DNA of 64,000 bases, taken from Dillenia suffruticosa (taxonomy: Eukaryota; Streptophyta; Magnoliopsida; Dilleniales; Dilleniaceae). Of this stretch, positions 10,725 to 21,555 are shown in pieces. The stretch covers positions 23,879,201-23,943,200 of the forward strand of contig JAVTVX010000004.1 of the NCBI GenBank assembly GCA_033439265.1, written 5' to 3'. The position numbers and the translations under genes were made by a program. Within the stretch, counting starts at the first letter, position 1. Each line of letters starts with the position of its first letter. The notes beneath the pieces were generated by a model. That model worked only from the letters and a program-made list of their open reading frames with translations. It had not been told where the DNA came from and made no database searches.

Positions 10725-13700
10725 ATGGCAGATGGGACAGTAGTCGAAGTTCGGTGCGATGTTTCTCAAACAGAGGTCGGCCTAATGGCTTAGTAAGAAT
10801 GTCGGCTATTTGGTCTTCACTAGAGATAAATTTAACGATCACCTGTCCTTGCTGAATTTGTTCCCGAACAAAGTGGTAATCCAACTCAATGTGCTTGGTG
10901 CGAGCATGAAATACCGGGTTGGCACTAAGATAAATGGCACCAACATTGTCACACCAAAGAGTGGCAGGCGTGGATGACAGACAACCCAATTCACTGAGCA
11001 AGGAATGAAGCCACATAATTTCTGCAGTAGCATTAGCCATGGACTTGTATTCACTCTCGGTTGAAGATCGAGCTATAGTGGGTTGCTTTTTGGCGACCCA
11101 AGAGACGAGATTGTTGCCCAAATAGACAGCATACCCATTGGTTGATCGGCGATCGTCAGGGCACCCCCCCAATCACTGTCTGAGAAACATTGAATTGCAA
11201 AAGAAGAGTCCATACCGCTTAGTATATTGCAAGTAGCGTAGAACCCGTTTGAGTGCCTGCCAGTGCATAGTAGTAGGAGAGTGCATATATTGACAAAGTT
11301 TATTGACACTAAAGGCAATGTCAGGACGTGAAATGGTAACATATTGTAAACCACCAATTAATTGGCGATATAGATCACCATGTTCAAAAGGTTCACCCGA
11401 AGTCTTGGTGAGAGCGGGGGAGACCGCCATTGGTGTAAGGCATGGTTTGCATTCGGACATCTGGAATTTGTGTATAAGATAAAAAATGTATTTTGCTTGA
11501 GAGAGTAGAAGACCATCTGGTAGATGTAGTATCTCTATGCCCAAGAAATAATTCAATGTACCCAAGTCACGAACAGGAAAAGTGGACTGAATTTTAGTCA
11601 TGAACCAATCAACTAGAGTGGATGAGGTGCCAGTAACTAAGATGTCATCGACATAGATAAGGACAAAAAGCTTAGCGGTACCATCACACCATATGAACAA
11701 AGAAGTGTCAGCCTTGGAGAATTGAAAACCCAATTGAAGTAGGAATTCAGAAAGTCGATGAAACCATGCACGGGGAGCTTGCTTTAACCCATATAGAGAC
11801 TTGTGAAGATGACAAACATGATCAGGATAATTAGGATCAATAAAGCCAGGGGGTTGTTCCATATATATTTCATCTTCCAAAGTCCCGTGAAGAAAAGCAT
11901 TGGAGATGTCCAATTGCCGAACACACCAACCCGATATAGTAGCAAGAGATAAATAGTGCGGATTGTTGTATATTTAATAACCGGACTGAAGGTTTCAAGA
12001 TAATCCACACCATATTCTTGTGTATAGCCCTTGGCTACAAGGCGTGCTTTGTAGCTCTCAATACTACCATCAGCTTTGCGCTTGATGCGAAAAAGTCATT
12101 TGTTTCCAACAATGTTTTTGTGAGACGGACGAGGTACCAAAGTCCAAGTGTTAGTATAAACAAGAGCATCAATTTCCTTGGTCATGGAATTCCGCCATTC
12201 AGCATATGGCTTTGCTTGATTGTAAGTGTGCGGTTCCTGCGTTAAAAATTGTGTTGTTGTTCGGGTAGAGAGGTGAGCTTGGCTTTTGTGGAGTGTAGTT
12301 GGGCGAAGGGTCATGTGGTGGGTTCGGATGGGTGGTGTTGGAGGATCGGGAGTAGGCGCTGGAGTAGGAGAAGTGGATGTTGAGGTTGCCTGGTCGGTGT
12401 AGGATGATAAGTCAACAATTAAATTTAGATTGGGAAAGGTTGGAATGGCGGGAGATGCGGATATAGGAGGTACATGGGAGTTGTGATGGGATGTTGAAGT
12501 GGTAGGAGATGTAGAGAATGACGGTGGAGTGTGGGGATGAGGTCGTGGAGAAGGAGATAAGAAAGAGGAAGTTGAATTGGAACGAAAAGCCATACCTGAA
12601 GGAGCCGCAGAGTCCCAGTGAGTGGAATGACTTGTAACCTGCAGCCAAGAAGAACTATCCAGAAGAGAGAAGGTGGGGGTGAGACGAGATTGATATGGGA
12701 AACTGTTGACATTAAATTTAGCATGTCGTGTTAAGTATAGTCGACCGGTGTCCAAGTCTAAACAATGATAAGCACTATGGGTTGGACTTTGACCGAGAAA
12801 CACACAGGGTAGAGAGCGAAAAGCAAATTTATGGCGGCTATAGGGTCGAAGGAAAGGGAATATGGCACATCCAAAAGGTTTCATGTCTAGGTAATTAGGA
12901 TCTTTGCCAAAGAGAATTTGATAAGGGGACTTATGTTTTAAAATTGGACTTGGTGTTTGATTAATGGATTGAATGCTCACTGTAAAAGCAAAATTCCAAT
13001 ATTTCAGGGGAACATGACCATGAGCTAACAAAGTTAAACTAGTATCAACTAAATGGCGAATTTTTCGCTCCGATGTCCCATTTTGTTCATGGGTGTAGGG
13101 GCAAGCAATTCTATGAATAATGCCATTAGATTGAAATAGTTTTCTGAGCTTTTGATATTCACCACCCCAGTCAGAATGAAAAGCTTTAATTTTGGCATTA
13201 AATTGTCTATCAACAAGGGATTGGAAATGAAGGAAGCAGGAATAGACATCACTTTTATTTTTCAAAAAATAAACCCAAGTAAATTGGGTAAAATCATCAA
13301 TAAATAAAACAACATAACGATGCCCAAGACTTGAGATTACTGGAGCAGGGCCCCAAACATCAGAGAAAATAATATCAAAAGGAGCAGTACTCTTATGCTC
13401 GACACTGGCTAAAGGTAAACGAGACATCTTGCCTAAGAAACATGAAGAACATGGTTGAGACTTAAAACTAGAACAAGGTAAATTAAAACATTTGACAATA
13501 TTAGAGATAGTACGCATATTCTGGTGTCCAAGGCGTTCATGCCACTGTTGAAGAGTTGGAATGGTGGTAAGGTAGGCAAACTTCACGGAAGGGCGAAGAC
13601 GATAGAGTCCATTCTCACTGAGACCGTGGAGGAGCACCTTCTTGGTGTAGCGATCCTTAACAAGAAAATAAGTGGGATGAAATTCAAAAAAGCAATTGTT

Positions 13701-14879
13701 ATCGGATGTGAACTTTTGAACAGACAACAAATTTTTAACAATTTTAGGAACGTGTAGAACAGAGTTCAATGCAAGCTTACCACCTGCCGAAGGGAAAGAA
13801 GTCATACCAGTATTAGCAATCTGAAGCCCTTGGCCATTACCGACATGAAGAGTGTCAGTACCACGATATTCATCACTTATCTGTAGCGTAGATAGATCAG
13901 GAATGATGTGGTTGGTGGCGCTAGTATCGGGTATCCAAACAGGTTGTGAGACATGGCCACCATAGCCATGAGGTGCGGATTGTTGAGGACCAGCATAGGA
14001 GTAGTTGGCTTGCCGTACGAAGGAGGGCTGGGAAGAGGTCTGCCTGGAATAACGTCGACGACACCGATCGGCTGTATGGTTACGCCAGCCACAGATTTGG
14101 CAAGGTGCACGAGGGCGACGTTGAAATCCAAAATTGGAGGATGCAGTAGCCGCTTGGCGTTGTGGGGTAGGTAGTAAGGGAGCAGCAGAAGTGCGCATAG
14201 CAACATGAGCAAGAGGTGGGTCTTGCGTAGCTTTGAGCAGTATTTCATGAGTCACGAGTTGAGCATGGAGTTCGTAGAAGGGCACAGGATCAGGGTGAAG
14301 ATTCAATGCAGTAATAATACTGTGAAAGTCACTTCCAATATTGCGATAAATAATTGCATTAAATTCAGTGGATGAAAGGGGGCGACCAGCAGTGCTGAGT
14401 TCATCAGCCAAGGCCTTGGCACGTTGCAAATAGGTTGAAACAGAAAGATCATTCCGCTTAAACTCCTGTAATTCAATGTGGAGTTATAGTTGACGATTTT
14501 GCGAAACCGATCCAAACGCACGAGCTAGCGCTTCCCATACAGCAAAGGAGGATGAAAGATTAATGATATAGGAGAAAATATCTTCGGTAAGAGAGGAGAG
14601 AATCCAAGACAAGAGAAGTTGGTCTTTTTTGAACCAAAGATCATATTCAGGATTTGGGATTTGGGTGATTGGAGTCGTTGTTGAGGCAATAGTCTGAGGA
14701 GGAGCAGTGGAGGTACCATCGATGAAGCCATAGAGATTCTGATAATGAAGGAGCGGGATGAATTGAGCCCGCCATGCTAGGTAGTTTCTGCCATTGAGTT
14801 TGATAGAGAAGGTATGGGTAGAAGATGATGAGAGAGCAGGTGTAGAAGTGGTGGAGGCAGAGACAAATTGAGTAGCCAT
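10717..14879 (-). pseudogene. Degenerate copia gag-pol
   Basis: The minus strand from ATG at 14879 encodes gag, with zinc knuckle CQICGWRNHTADRC near 14105; protease with PDTSATNHI near 13930; integrase with an HHCC-type zinc region (HERLGH near 13535, later CSSC) and DDE residues in FSDVWGP, HSDWGGEY and NGTSERK; reverse transcriptase with YVDD at about 11645-11657; and RNase H with LWCDN and a [12 protein letters not shown] segment. Breaks seen: an in-frame TAA at 14484-14486, a TGA at about 12096 where Trp is expected, a frameshift near 11920-11960, and a pair of frameshifts near 11165-11215 around a poly-C run. It cannot produce a complete polyprotein. Confidence 0.93.
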
Positions 14880-14922
14880 GAGTGAAGAGGAAGGGTTTGA
14901 AAAAAAATTGTTTAGAGCAAAA

Positions 14923-14934
14923 GCTCTGATACCA
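14923..14934 (-). other. Primer-binding site (initiator Met-tRNA type)
   Basis: The minus strand reads TGGTATCAGAGC immediately inside the 5' LTR. This is the classic plant copia primer-binding site complementary to the 3' end of initiator methionine tRNA. Confidence 0.9.
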
Positions 14935-15245
14935 TGTCAAAACTCAAAGTTTGGAAAGTAAATTTTTATATATTGAATTCCTTTGACATTGATGAATATA
15001 TATACAAATATCATAGTTATGAGTTGATACTGCATTCCCACTAATTATGGGAAGACCAATCCCACTAATTACGGGAAGAACACTAATATAGGAGTTCCAC
15101 TAATTATGGGAAGAGCACTAATATAGGAGGAGTTCCACTAATTATGGGAAGAGCACTAATATAGGAACTCCATTAATTATGGGAAGACCAATAATATATG
15201 AGCTAAATCACGTCATCTATTTACAAGAGAATATGAGCCTTAACA
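14935..15245 (-). repeat. Copia 5' LTR (right end on + strand)
   Basis: A 311-bp LTR matching 10400-10710 with about six mismatches, TG...CA ends, followed by the second CCTTC target duplication. Confidence 0.95.
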
Positions 15246-15401
15246 CCTTCTCCATGTATTTGGATGTAGTCTGTAAGGATCTTGTCTTCAATTGCGGTCC
15301 ATGCTCCTCTATTCAATCCCTCCTTAGCACAGCAAGGACTTCTTCCCATTCTGTCTCTCTCACTCTCTCTAAAGAGACGAGGGTGTTAGTGTATGATGTG
15401 C

Positions 15402-15425
15402 TGAGAGAGAGAGAGAGAGAGAGAG
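15402..15425. repeat. Short (GA)n in MYB-2 5' leader
   Basis: A GA tract of about 12 repeats at the position where MYB-1 and MYB-3 carry roughly 27-30 repeats. Confidence 0.9.
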
Positions 15426-15466
15426 GCGCACTCTCGTTCTTTTGGTGTTTGGTAGTTGTGGCACGG

Positions 15467-15474
15467 TATTTATA
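15467..15474 (-). promoter_or_regulatory. TATA box of MYB-2
   Basis: TATAAATA on the minus strand, about 120 bp upstream of the MYB-2 ATG, conserved in all three copies. Confidence 0.65.
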
Positions 15475-15508
15475 TTACTAGGTTAAAGGGCCAAAGATCT
15501 AGGAAGTT

Positions 15509-15644
15509 TTTTTTTTTTTTTTTTGACTTGATCATCACTTAATATTTAGAATTTTATTCTGATTAATCTGGATCGACCATTACAACGGGTCTTTTAATAT
15601 TATTTTTTCTATCTCTAGAAATAGTCAAAATGCTGACCTGAAAA
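15509..15644 (-). mobile_element. SINE-like insertion in the MYB-2 promoter
   Basis: A 136-bp insert starting with poly-T, so the A-tail is on the minus strand, flanked by ATCTAGGAAGTT (15497-15508) and ATCTAGAAAGTT (15645-15656). MYB-1 (about 310) and MYB-3 (about 30105) have one copy of this sequence and no insert. It sits about 40 bp upstream of the TATA box. The body resembles a truncated member of the dispersed SINE family. Confidence 0.75.
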
Positions 15645-15983
15645 ATCTAGAAAGTTGCATTCTTGAAAATGCTAAAGAAAATCTTTCCAAATTTTGTGTC
15701 TTGGTTGCATGTGCCCGCTTTTTTGAAGTTTAAAAAGATTTGACATTTGATTAGCTTTCCTCACATAATCTAGTTTTTTATTTAAAAAAAGAGATATCTC
15801 TTATGGTCAGAATTTTGGACATGACTCGGGATGTGACTGTGTAATGCACATCTTTATCATTTAAATTAGGATTAAATTTATGTTATCTAAATTTACTAAT
15901 TTAGTATGTTAAAAATATTAAGAGAACACTAAATTTCTATTTTAAAAATTATTTGCTAAAATAAATGGTTTTTATATATATAT

Positions 15984-16160
15984 TTTTTAGTTTTGACCAA
16001 TCGGTATTTAGATTATCTATTAATTCAGTTTGAATATCATGAGATCTAATTTAGGGGTTAGCTCTCCCATCTTCTCTTTTTCCATTCTCAATATTCAAAT
16101 TCGAAATTTTGATTAAAAAAATATAGTACTCTATCACTAAACCCACACGATGTTGGTATA
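15984..16160 (-). mobile_element. SINE-like element, unit B copy
   Basis: Orthologous position to 831-984, with imperfect flanking repeats GTTTTTATATATATAT (15968-15983) and GTTTTTATATGTATAT (16161-16176). It is present in both units and therefore older than their duplication. Confidence 0.65.
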
Positions 16161-16618
16161 GTTTTTATATGTATATATCATAGCTAGAAAACTGAGTTAA
16201 TTTATGTGAAACTTTAGTATCTTTCTTTTAGAAGACTATCTAGAAAGGAATAGATTTGGACAAATTACTATAGAATAAATTTATGTTTTTAAATGATTTG
16301 ATACTATATAAGATTCCGTTAGTGGATATATGATTTTATAAAAATGTTAATAGGTTCAAGATAATATGCAATTTATGACTTATTACATGTACTCAATATA
16401 TTTAGTAATATTAACTAGAAGACTAGTGTACGAGCACTCTAACGTGTAGTAAAAAAAAAAAGCGAAAGAAATAAATTGCATTGTTAGTTCTTTTTTTTTC
16501 TTTTCTTTTTTGATGGTGTGATTATGCATGAATATACAAATATGAAGTGAAAATTTGGTGGGTGTCTACTAATTCTTCATGTCAAATTCCAAACATTTCA
16601 AGTCATTTGTAATTGGAA

Positions 16619-17105
16619 TCACGGAGAAAACACAGCAGCTCCAGAAGGAGCAACCTCTCTCATAGGATGCTTCTTAGACCTCCTCTCCCAAACAGCCCCA
16701 GCAGCATCGAGCAGCGGCGAATCCTCCACCTCTCCGGGAGGAAAAACAGCTTCGTGAGTGCCTGATTGGGCTTCTTGCCCCATCTTAGCTAGCTTATCAG
16801 CGCATTTGTTTGGCTCTCTGAACACATGCTCGACTCCACTAGCTCCCAGCACATGAAGGTGCTCTCTGCACTCAAAGATCATATTCCTCCAAGGATGATT
16901 ATCACCCACTCCTCTATTAACAGCAGTAACAATAGTCAGAGCATCACATTCAACAACCGGAGGCCCCACTTTCTAGCCTTAGCAATGAGCAGTCCCTCCC
17001 TCAAACCCCACAGCTCTGCCAAAGCACCAACATTAGCCCACATGCACCCAGCCACCCTTGCTATCTCTAAAGATACCCACCACTCCAACTACCGACATCC
17101 ACACT
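16619..17105 (-). pseudogene. RNase H-like (RVT_3 type) domain fragment, LINE-related
   Basis: The minus strand encodes a relic of the RNase H domain common in plant non-LTR retroelement-derived proteins. Visible motifs are ELWGLREGLLIA with a catalytic-type Glu, then after a frameshift VVECDALTIV with the Asp, HPWRNMIFECREHL, and REPNKCADKLAKMG with the last Asp. The fragment is GC-richer than its surroundings. It replaces about 100 bp that units A (1478-1582) and C (23205-23310) share, so it arrived in unit B as an insertion-deletion event. No A-tail or target duplication is visible. Confidence 0.65.
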
Positions 17106-19948
17106 AGCAGCTCCGATGATTGACATGGGAGCTTTCTACCCACTGCTTTTTAGTAATCGGATATTAATATTTTTTAAAAAAAATTTTAAATTCAAATATT
17201 AGATATGAAAAAAACAGATATTGAAAAAATTTTATTCTCTTAAAATTCCAATTTGATTTAAAATAAATTTAATCGGATCCAATATAATTATCTGATATTG
17301 ATCGTTTACGTGAATTTTTGTAGATTTGAGATTTAAGTTTACCTTTATAAACACTAACTTTAGAAAAATCATTGGTTGTTATCATTGATTTCTATGTTTC
17401 TCCTTCTATGAAATTCAAAAATGATGTCTGAATTAACACATCAAGGCATGATTAAGACATGTTTTCATCACAACTTTTATATCTCATTTCAAAATGATTA
17501 GATTATCAATATAATTACTTGATATTGATTGTTTACATGAGTTTTTCTAAATTTGAGATTCAAATTTATATTTATAAATACTAATTTTTAAAAAATCATT
17601 TGTCACGTTGGTTGTTATAATTGACTTTCTCTATTTCTCCTATGAAATTCAAAAATGGCGTTTGACACATCAAGATATAAGTCATGTTTCAACTGTAGGT
17701 TCTATATTTCTCTCAAAATATCGATGATTCAATCATCAAGATTTTGAATTGAGCTTATATTCTTGGCTAAAATGTAGAGGGCAGAATTAACTAAAATTAT
17801 TTGAGTTTTTAACATAAAAAATTATTGATTGGATGATAATATTAATTATTTTTGTAGAGAAAGCTGGTTTTCGATAATTTCATATTCTTGTGTTTATGAA
17901 TATGGTTGAAGTATTAGATATTCTTGCCCCCACGGCCCCCCCGCCCAGGGGGTGGACGTAGCCGAATTTGTATCCTAATAAATGAATGAAAGTATAATTT
18001 CGTTCTTAAAAATTATGATCTTAACTGCTATTTATCTTATTAGAAATTATAATTTCGTTCTTAAAATTATAATTCAAAATATATAATATATTTTATATTT
18101 AATATAAATTTTTAAAATTGCTATTGATACAATTTGGTTTTGATTTGAGCATAATGAAGGGAAATTACAAATTTGGAGATTGCATGTGTGACTTGGGGGA
18201 TTTGATGCATTTGTAATTTTCCTGACATGGCAGGTGGCCAAGGCCATTGATAGCTGGAAGACAAATCAAGAATTATTGAAACATATGTTTGATTAAGAAA
18301 TTGGATTCATACAAAGCATAACCCTATAGAAGAATTGTACCTTGTCACGCCTTTTGAAAATCATATAAATGATGAAAATGAAAGAATGGCGATTATAGAC
18401 AATAATTGCCTAAAAATTCTCATAAATAATTCGAGCAAAAACTATTCGTTACTGTGTAATGATCTAACCAACCTTGGTGAAAACCCTAACTTGCGTTAGC
18501 ATTGTCCATGACGGTGATTATCATTTTGTAAATAATTTTTTCATGAATTTTGACTATATCGGTTATGATATGTTGAGCTCAGACTTTCTAAAGATTGGCT
18601 AGGTATGAGAGACCAAACTTTTATGGATGTAACGGTAAGCACTGTACTCTCTTAATCATAGATTTTAGGTTCGAGTTTGAGAATAAAAAAATAGAATTTG
18701 AGAAAATTAATCTCTTAATGAGTTTCATAGTACTCTGATCATATTAGTAAAATAAAATTCAGATAAAAAAAAAAAAAGACTAGGTACGAGGGTATTGAAC
18801 AAGATGGTAATTTGGCAAGTGGGAATAGTACTGAATTGTCACCTGTACTTACATTCTTAGAAGATTTATTGCTTAAAAATGGGAAAAATATTCAGTGATG
18901 ATCCTTTGGAAACCACACAGGATACGAACATGAAGGTGATATCCTTTCAGGATTGGGAAGACAAATCAATGAAAGGACCAGTTAGCCAGACCTAGACATA
19001 GGCAAGAGACTGGATCTTTGTCTCTTGGATGCCTACCATATTTTAAGGTTCATTAAAAATATTATGCTAAAAGATCCGTAACTAAATCAACTATTTATAG
19101 ATTTAGTAACAAAATACTATATTTTTTTAATCGAAATCTTGAATTTATATACTGAAAATAAAAGAATAGGTGCTAAGAGGGTTATAACATAATTGACAAA
19201 TGCAAAATATACTTTTATAGATAAAGAAAATTCTAATATATATTGATTATATTTAAACATAAAATTGAGTTTCATAACTATTTGAATTAAATAGTTAGAT
19301 TTTTGGATATAAGTATTCAGGTTGAAAAAAAGACCGGTGGCTGAAATTTCTCTCTCCCTATATATCTCAATCCGATTTGAAGTTTTGCTCCAAAAAAGTG
19401 TACAAGAATCAAAGGGGGGCCATGACCTCTGCTTCAAATTTTCTAACCGGGATCATGATTCATGAACATGGGCAATCAGGGTCAAATTTGTCTATTTTCA
19501 AGCCCATTAAAATGAGAAACATTTTTCATGATGATGAAGGAGATACTAACGGTTGATCAGTCTAATAAAAAAAAATATTAAATTTTTTAATTAAATTTTA
19601 AATTTATCTAATAAAAAATAATAATTTTCATAATTAGGTGAATAATTTGTCCCCTCACAACTTTTTATAAATTAATATTTCCAACAAAAAATTTTTAATA
19701 TATTGTTCTCCCAAAAGGCACCGACTTCTAGAAGTGGAATTTGCCAGACCCACAGCAGATGGCACCCTAGTAATTAAAAAACGGACTAGGCTGGAACCAT
19801 TTCCTGGTTCCGGTACATTGATTCAAAAAAATAATTTTGCAAAGGTTAAGATTGGAAATATTTAATTATTATTGTGTGGAGAGTATTTTCTAGTCCTTTG
19901 GCATAGCTGTGGACCCCTAATCTTAGAACTTGCCGTTCAAGAGCAATT

Positions 19949-20138
19949 TTTTATTTTTTATTATACTGATCGGTATTCGGATTCATATTTCAATTAATCC
20001 GGTTCATGACTTGCAGTGACCCATTTAAGGGGTTACCCTCTCAACATAATTTTTTTTATACAAAAACCGCGAGTCAAACTCAGGAACTTGATTAAGAGAT
20101 TTAGTACTACATCCTATTAGGTCAACTGTCCATTAATA
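19949..20138 (-). mobile_element. Full-length SINE (190 bp) with target duplication
   Basis: Flanked by the perfect 13-bp repeat TTCAAGAGCAATT (19936-19948 and 20139-20151). Units A (about 5933) and C (about 26268) hold the empty site. On the minus strand there is a tRNA-like head with a degenerate B-box (GAGTTTGACTC) and an A-rich tail, seen as T-rich on the left. The length equals that of the elements at 39379, 57312 and 62431, which defines a family. Confidence 0.88.
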
Positions 20139-21337
20139 TTCAAGAGCAATTCTATGTGTGCATGGTCATGGGCACAGTAATTCATATGGAACTGTTGCCC
20201 TAACTCTGAGGTTTCATGAATCACATGGGTCTTTGTTTGAAATAACTCATCACTAAAGTAAACAATAATGTTTCAACTTTATGGTCATAGTGTCCTTTAA
20301 CTGCAATAATGGTTTTTTCATGGCCCCGGAGAGGATAAAGATCTTTTGAAAATAAGAAAATATTAGTATTGAAAAATTTTTAAGAGTCACGTTGAGTTAC
20401 GTTATGGTCTTTATCATGCGCCAAGGGAGGAGGACTATAATACAACTCAATATAACTCTCCACTATGATAAATAAAAATTTCTCAATATTAATATTTTCT
20501 CATTTTTTAAATATTCTTAACACAATATATTAATTAATATTTACAAAAAAGTCATTATATTTTTCTTATTTACATATTTTTTCATATTTAATGAATTATT
20601 TACCTATTTAATTATAATTTTTATTTTCATATTATTTTTTAATTGATGATAACAATTTAATCATTTTATATTTTTATTATAAAATATTTTTATTCTATTA
20701 TTTCAATAAAATAATTAATATTTATATAAAAATTTTAAATATGTTATATTTACATATTTTTTCACGCGCTTTCGTTTCTTTTAATTTTACAAAATATTAT
20801 TTTTTTCGTATTATTTCTTATTCATTTTTGTTTCTCCTTTTCTATTTCCGAGCAACTAAGACCAGCTCCTTAAGACTATAATTTAATATATATTATATTT
20901 CACTCAACTCCATTATAAAATAGCTTTGCAAATGTATACATAATCCATATACATGTACCTAACAAATCAAAAATAAAATTTGTCACCGTAAATATTTTAA
21001 AATAATCTTGGATATCGAAACTAAATTCAAAATTTATTAAGAGAAAAATTAAATTACATTATACTTGTGTGAAAAGGTTAAAAAGATGAATATCGTTTTT
21101 ATAAGATTAAGGTTAAATATAAATTAATAACGCTTAATTGATTTAGCGATCGGATATCGATAGTTTTTTAAAAGAGTCTTGATCGATTGATAGATAAAAA
21201 TTTTCAAAATTTTAAGATTGAATGAAATTTGTGTGAAGGAGAGAATCTGTCCAAGAAAATTAATAATTTTTTGAAGAGAATATCTCATACTAAAATATCA
21301 AAAGTCAATTGCATGGCTCTTCAAACAGGAATTATGC

Positions 21338-21555
21338 ACCTACAATCATGGCGTAGATGGGTAAAAATATTTCCGTCCCTTAACCATGTAGGAGTTCGAA
21401 TCTCGGCATGGGCATGGAGAACCCTCTATTGGGAGACCTGTCCCCACAATAGTTAGGTCCTACAATCTATGAGTGCGGATTAGTTGGAACAAAATCTTAG
21501 ATACCGAACGATAATCTAACCACAAGGATACAAAAAAAAAAAAAAAAAAAAAAAA
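21338..21555 (+). mobile_element. tRNA-derived SINE with intact A and B boxes and poly-A
   Basis: A textbook tRNA-derived SINE: A box TGGCGTAGATGGG at 21349-21361, B box GAGTTCGAATCTC at 21392-21404, body about 194 bp, then about 24 A. The flanking target duplication is CAGGAATTATGC (21326-21337 and 21556-21567). Unit A has the empty site near 7155. Its head differs from the 190-bp family, so it is a separate family and, judged by its intact boxes and clean tail, younger. Confidence 0.92.

Larger units (their letters stand above)
10400..15245 (-). mobile_element. Ty1/copia LTR retrotransposon inserted in MYB-2 exon 1
   Basis: The 4846-bp element lies between direct repeats CCTTC (10395-10399 and 15246-15250), a 5-bp target duplication; the intact MYB-3 exon has one copy. 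The two LTRs are each 311 bp, start TG and end CA, and differ at about six positions by eye (roughly 2%). The element lies on the minus strand: the primer-binding site is next to the right LTR and the polypurine tract next to the left one. The coding order PR-INT-RT-RNase H identifies it as copia rather than gypsy. Nonsense codons and frameshifts make it non-autonomous. Its orientation is the same as that of MYB-2. Confidence 0.97.
8922..15349 (-). pseudogene. MYB-2: TT2-type R2R3-MYB gene disrupted by a copia insertion in exon 1
   Basis: Exons on the minus strand: exon 1 from ATG at 15349 to 15246, interrupted by the copia element, then resuming 10399-10366; exon 2 at 10254-10125 (130 bp); exon 3 at 9462-8922 (541 bp). 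Introns are GT-AG, at the positions usual for R2R3-MYB genes. Apart from the insertion the reading frame is open to the stop, and without it the exons total the same 804 nt as MYB-3. The insertion lies in codon 35, inside the R2 repeat. The R3 repeat has the bHLH-interaction signature ([20 protein letters not shown]). The C-terminal region has a VVRTIATKC motif, close to the subgroup 5 motif. As it stands, the allele cannot give a full MYB protein. Family knowledge would make the intact gene a regulator of proanthocyanidin synthesis. Confidence 0.92.

Noticed and set aside
16826..17107. Plus-strand open frame over the RNase H fragment
   Set aside because: The minus strand shows ordered RNase H motifs; the plus frame shows none.
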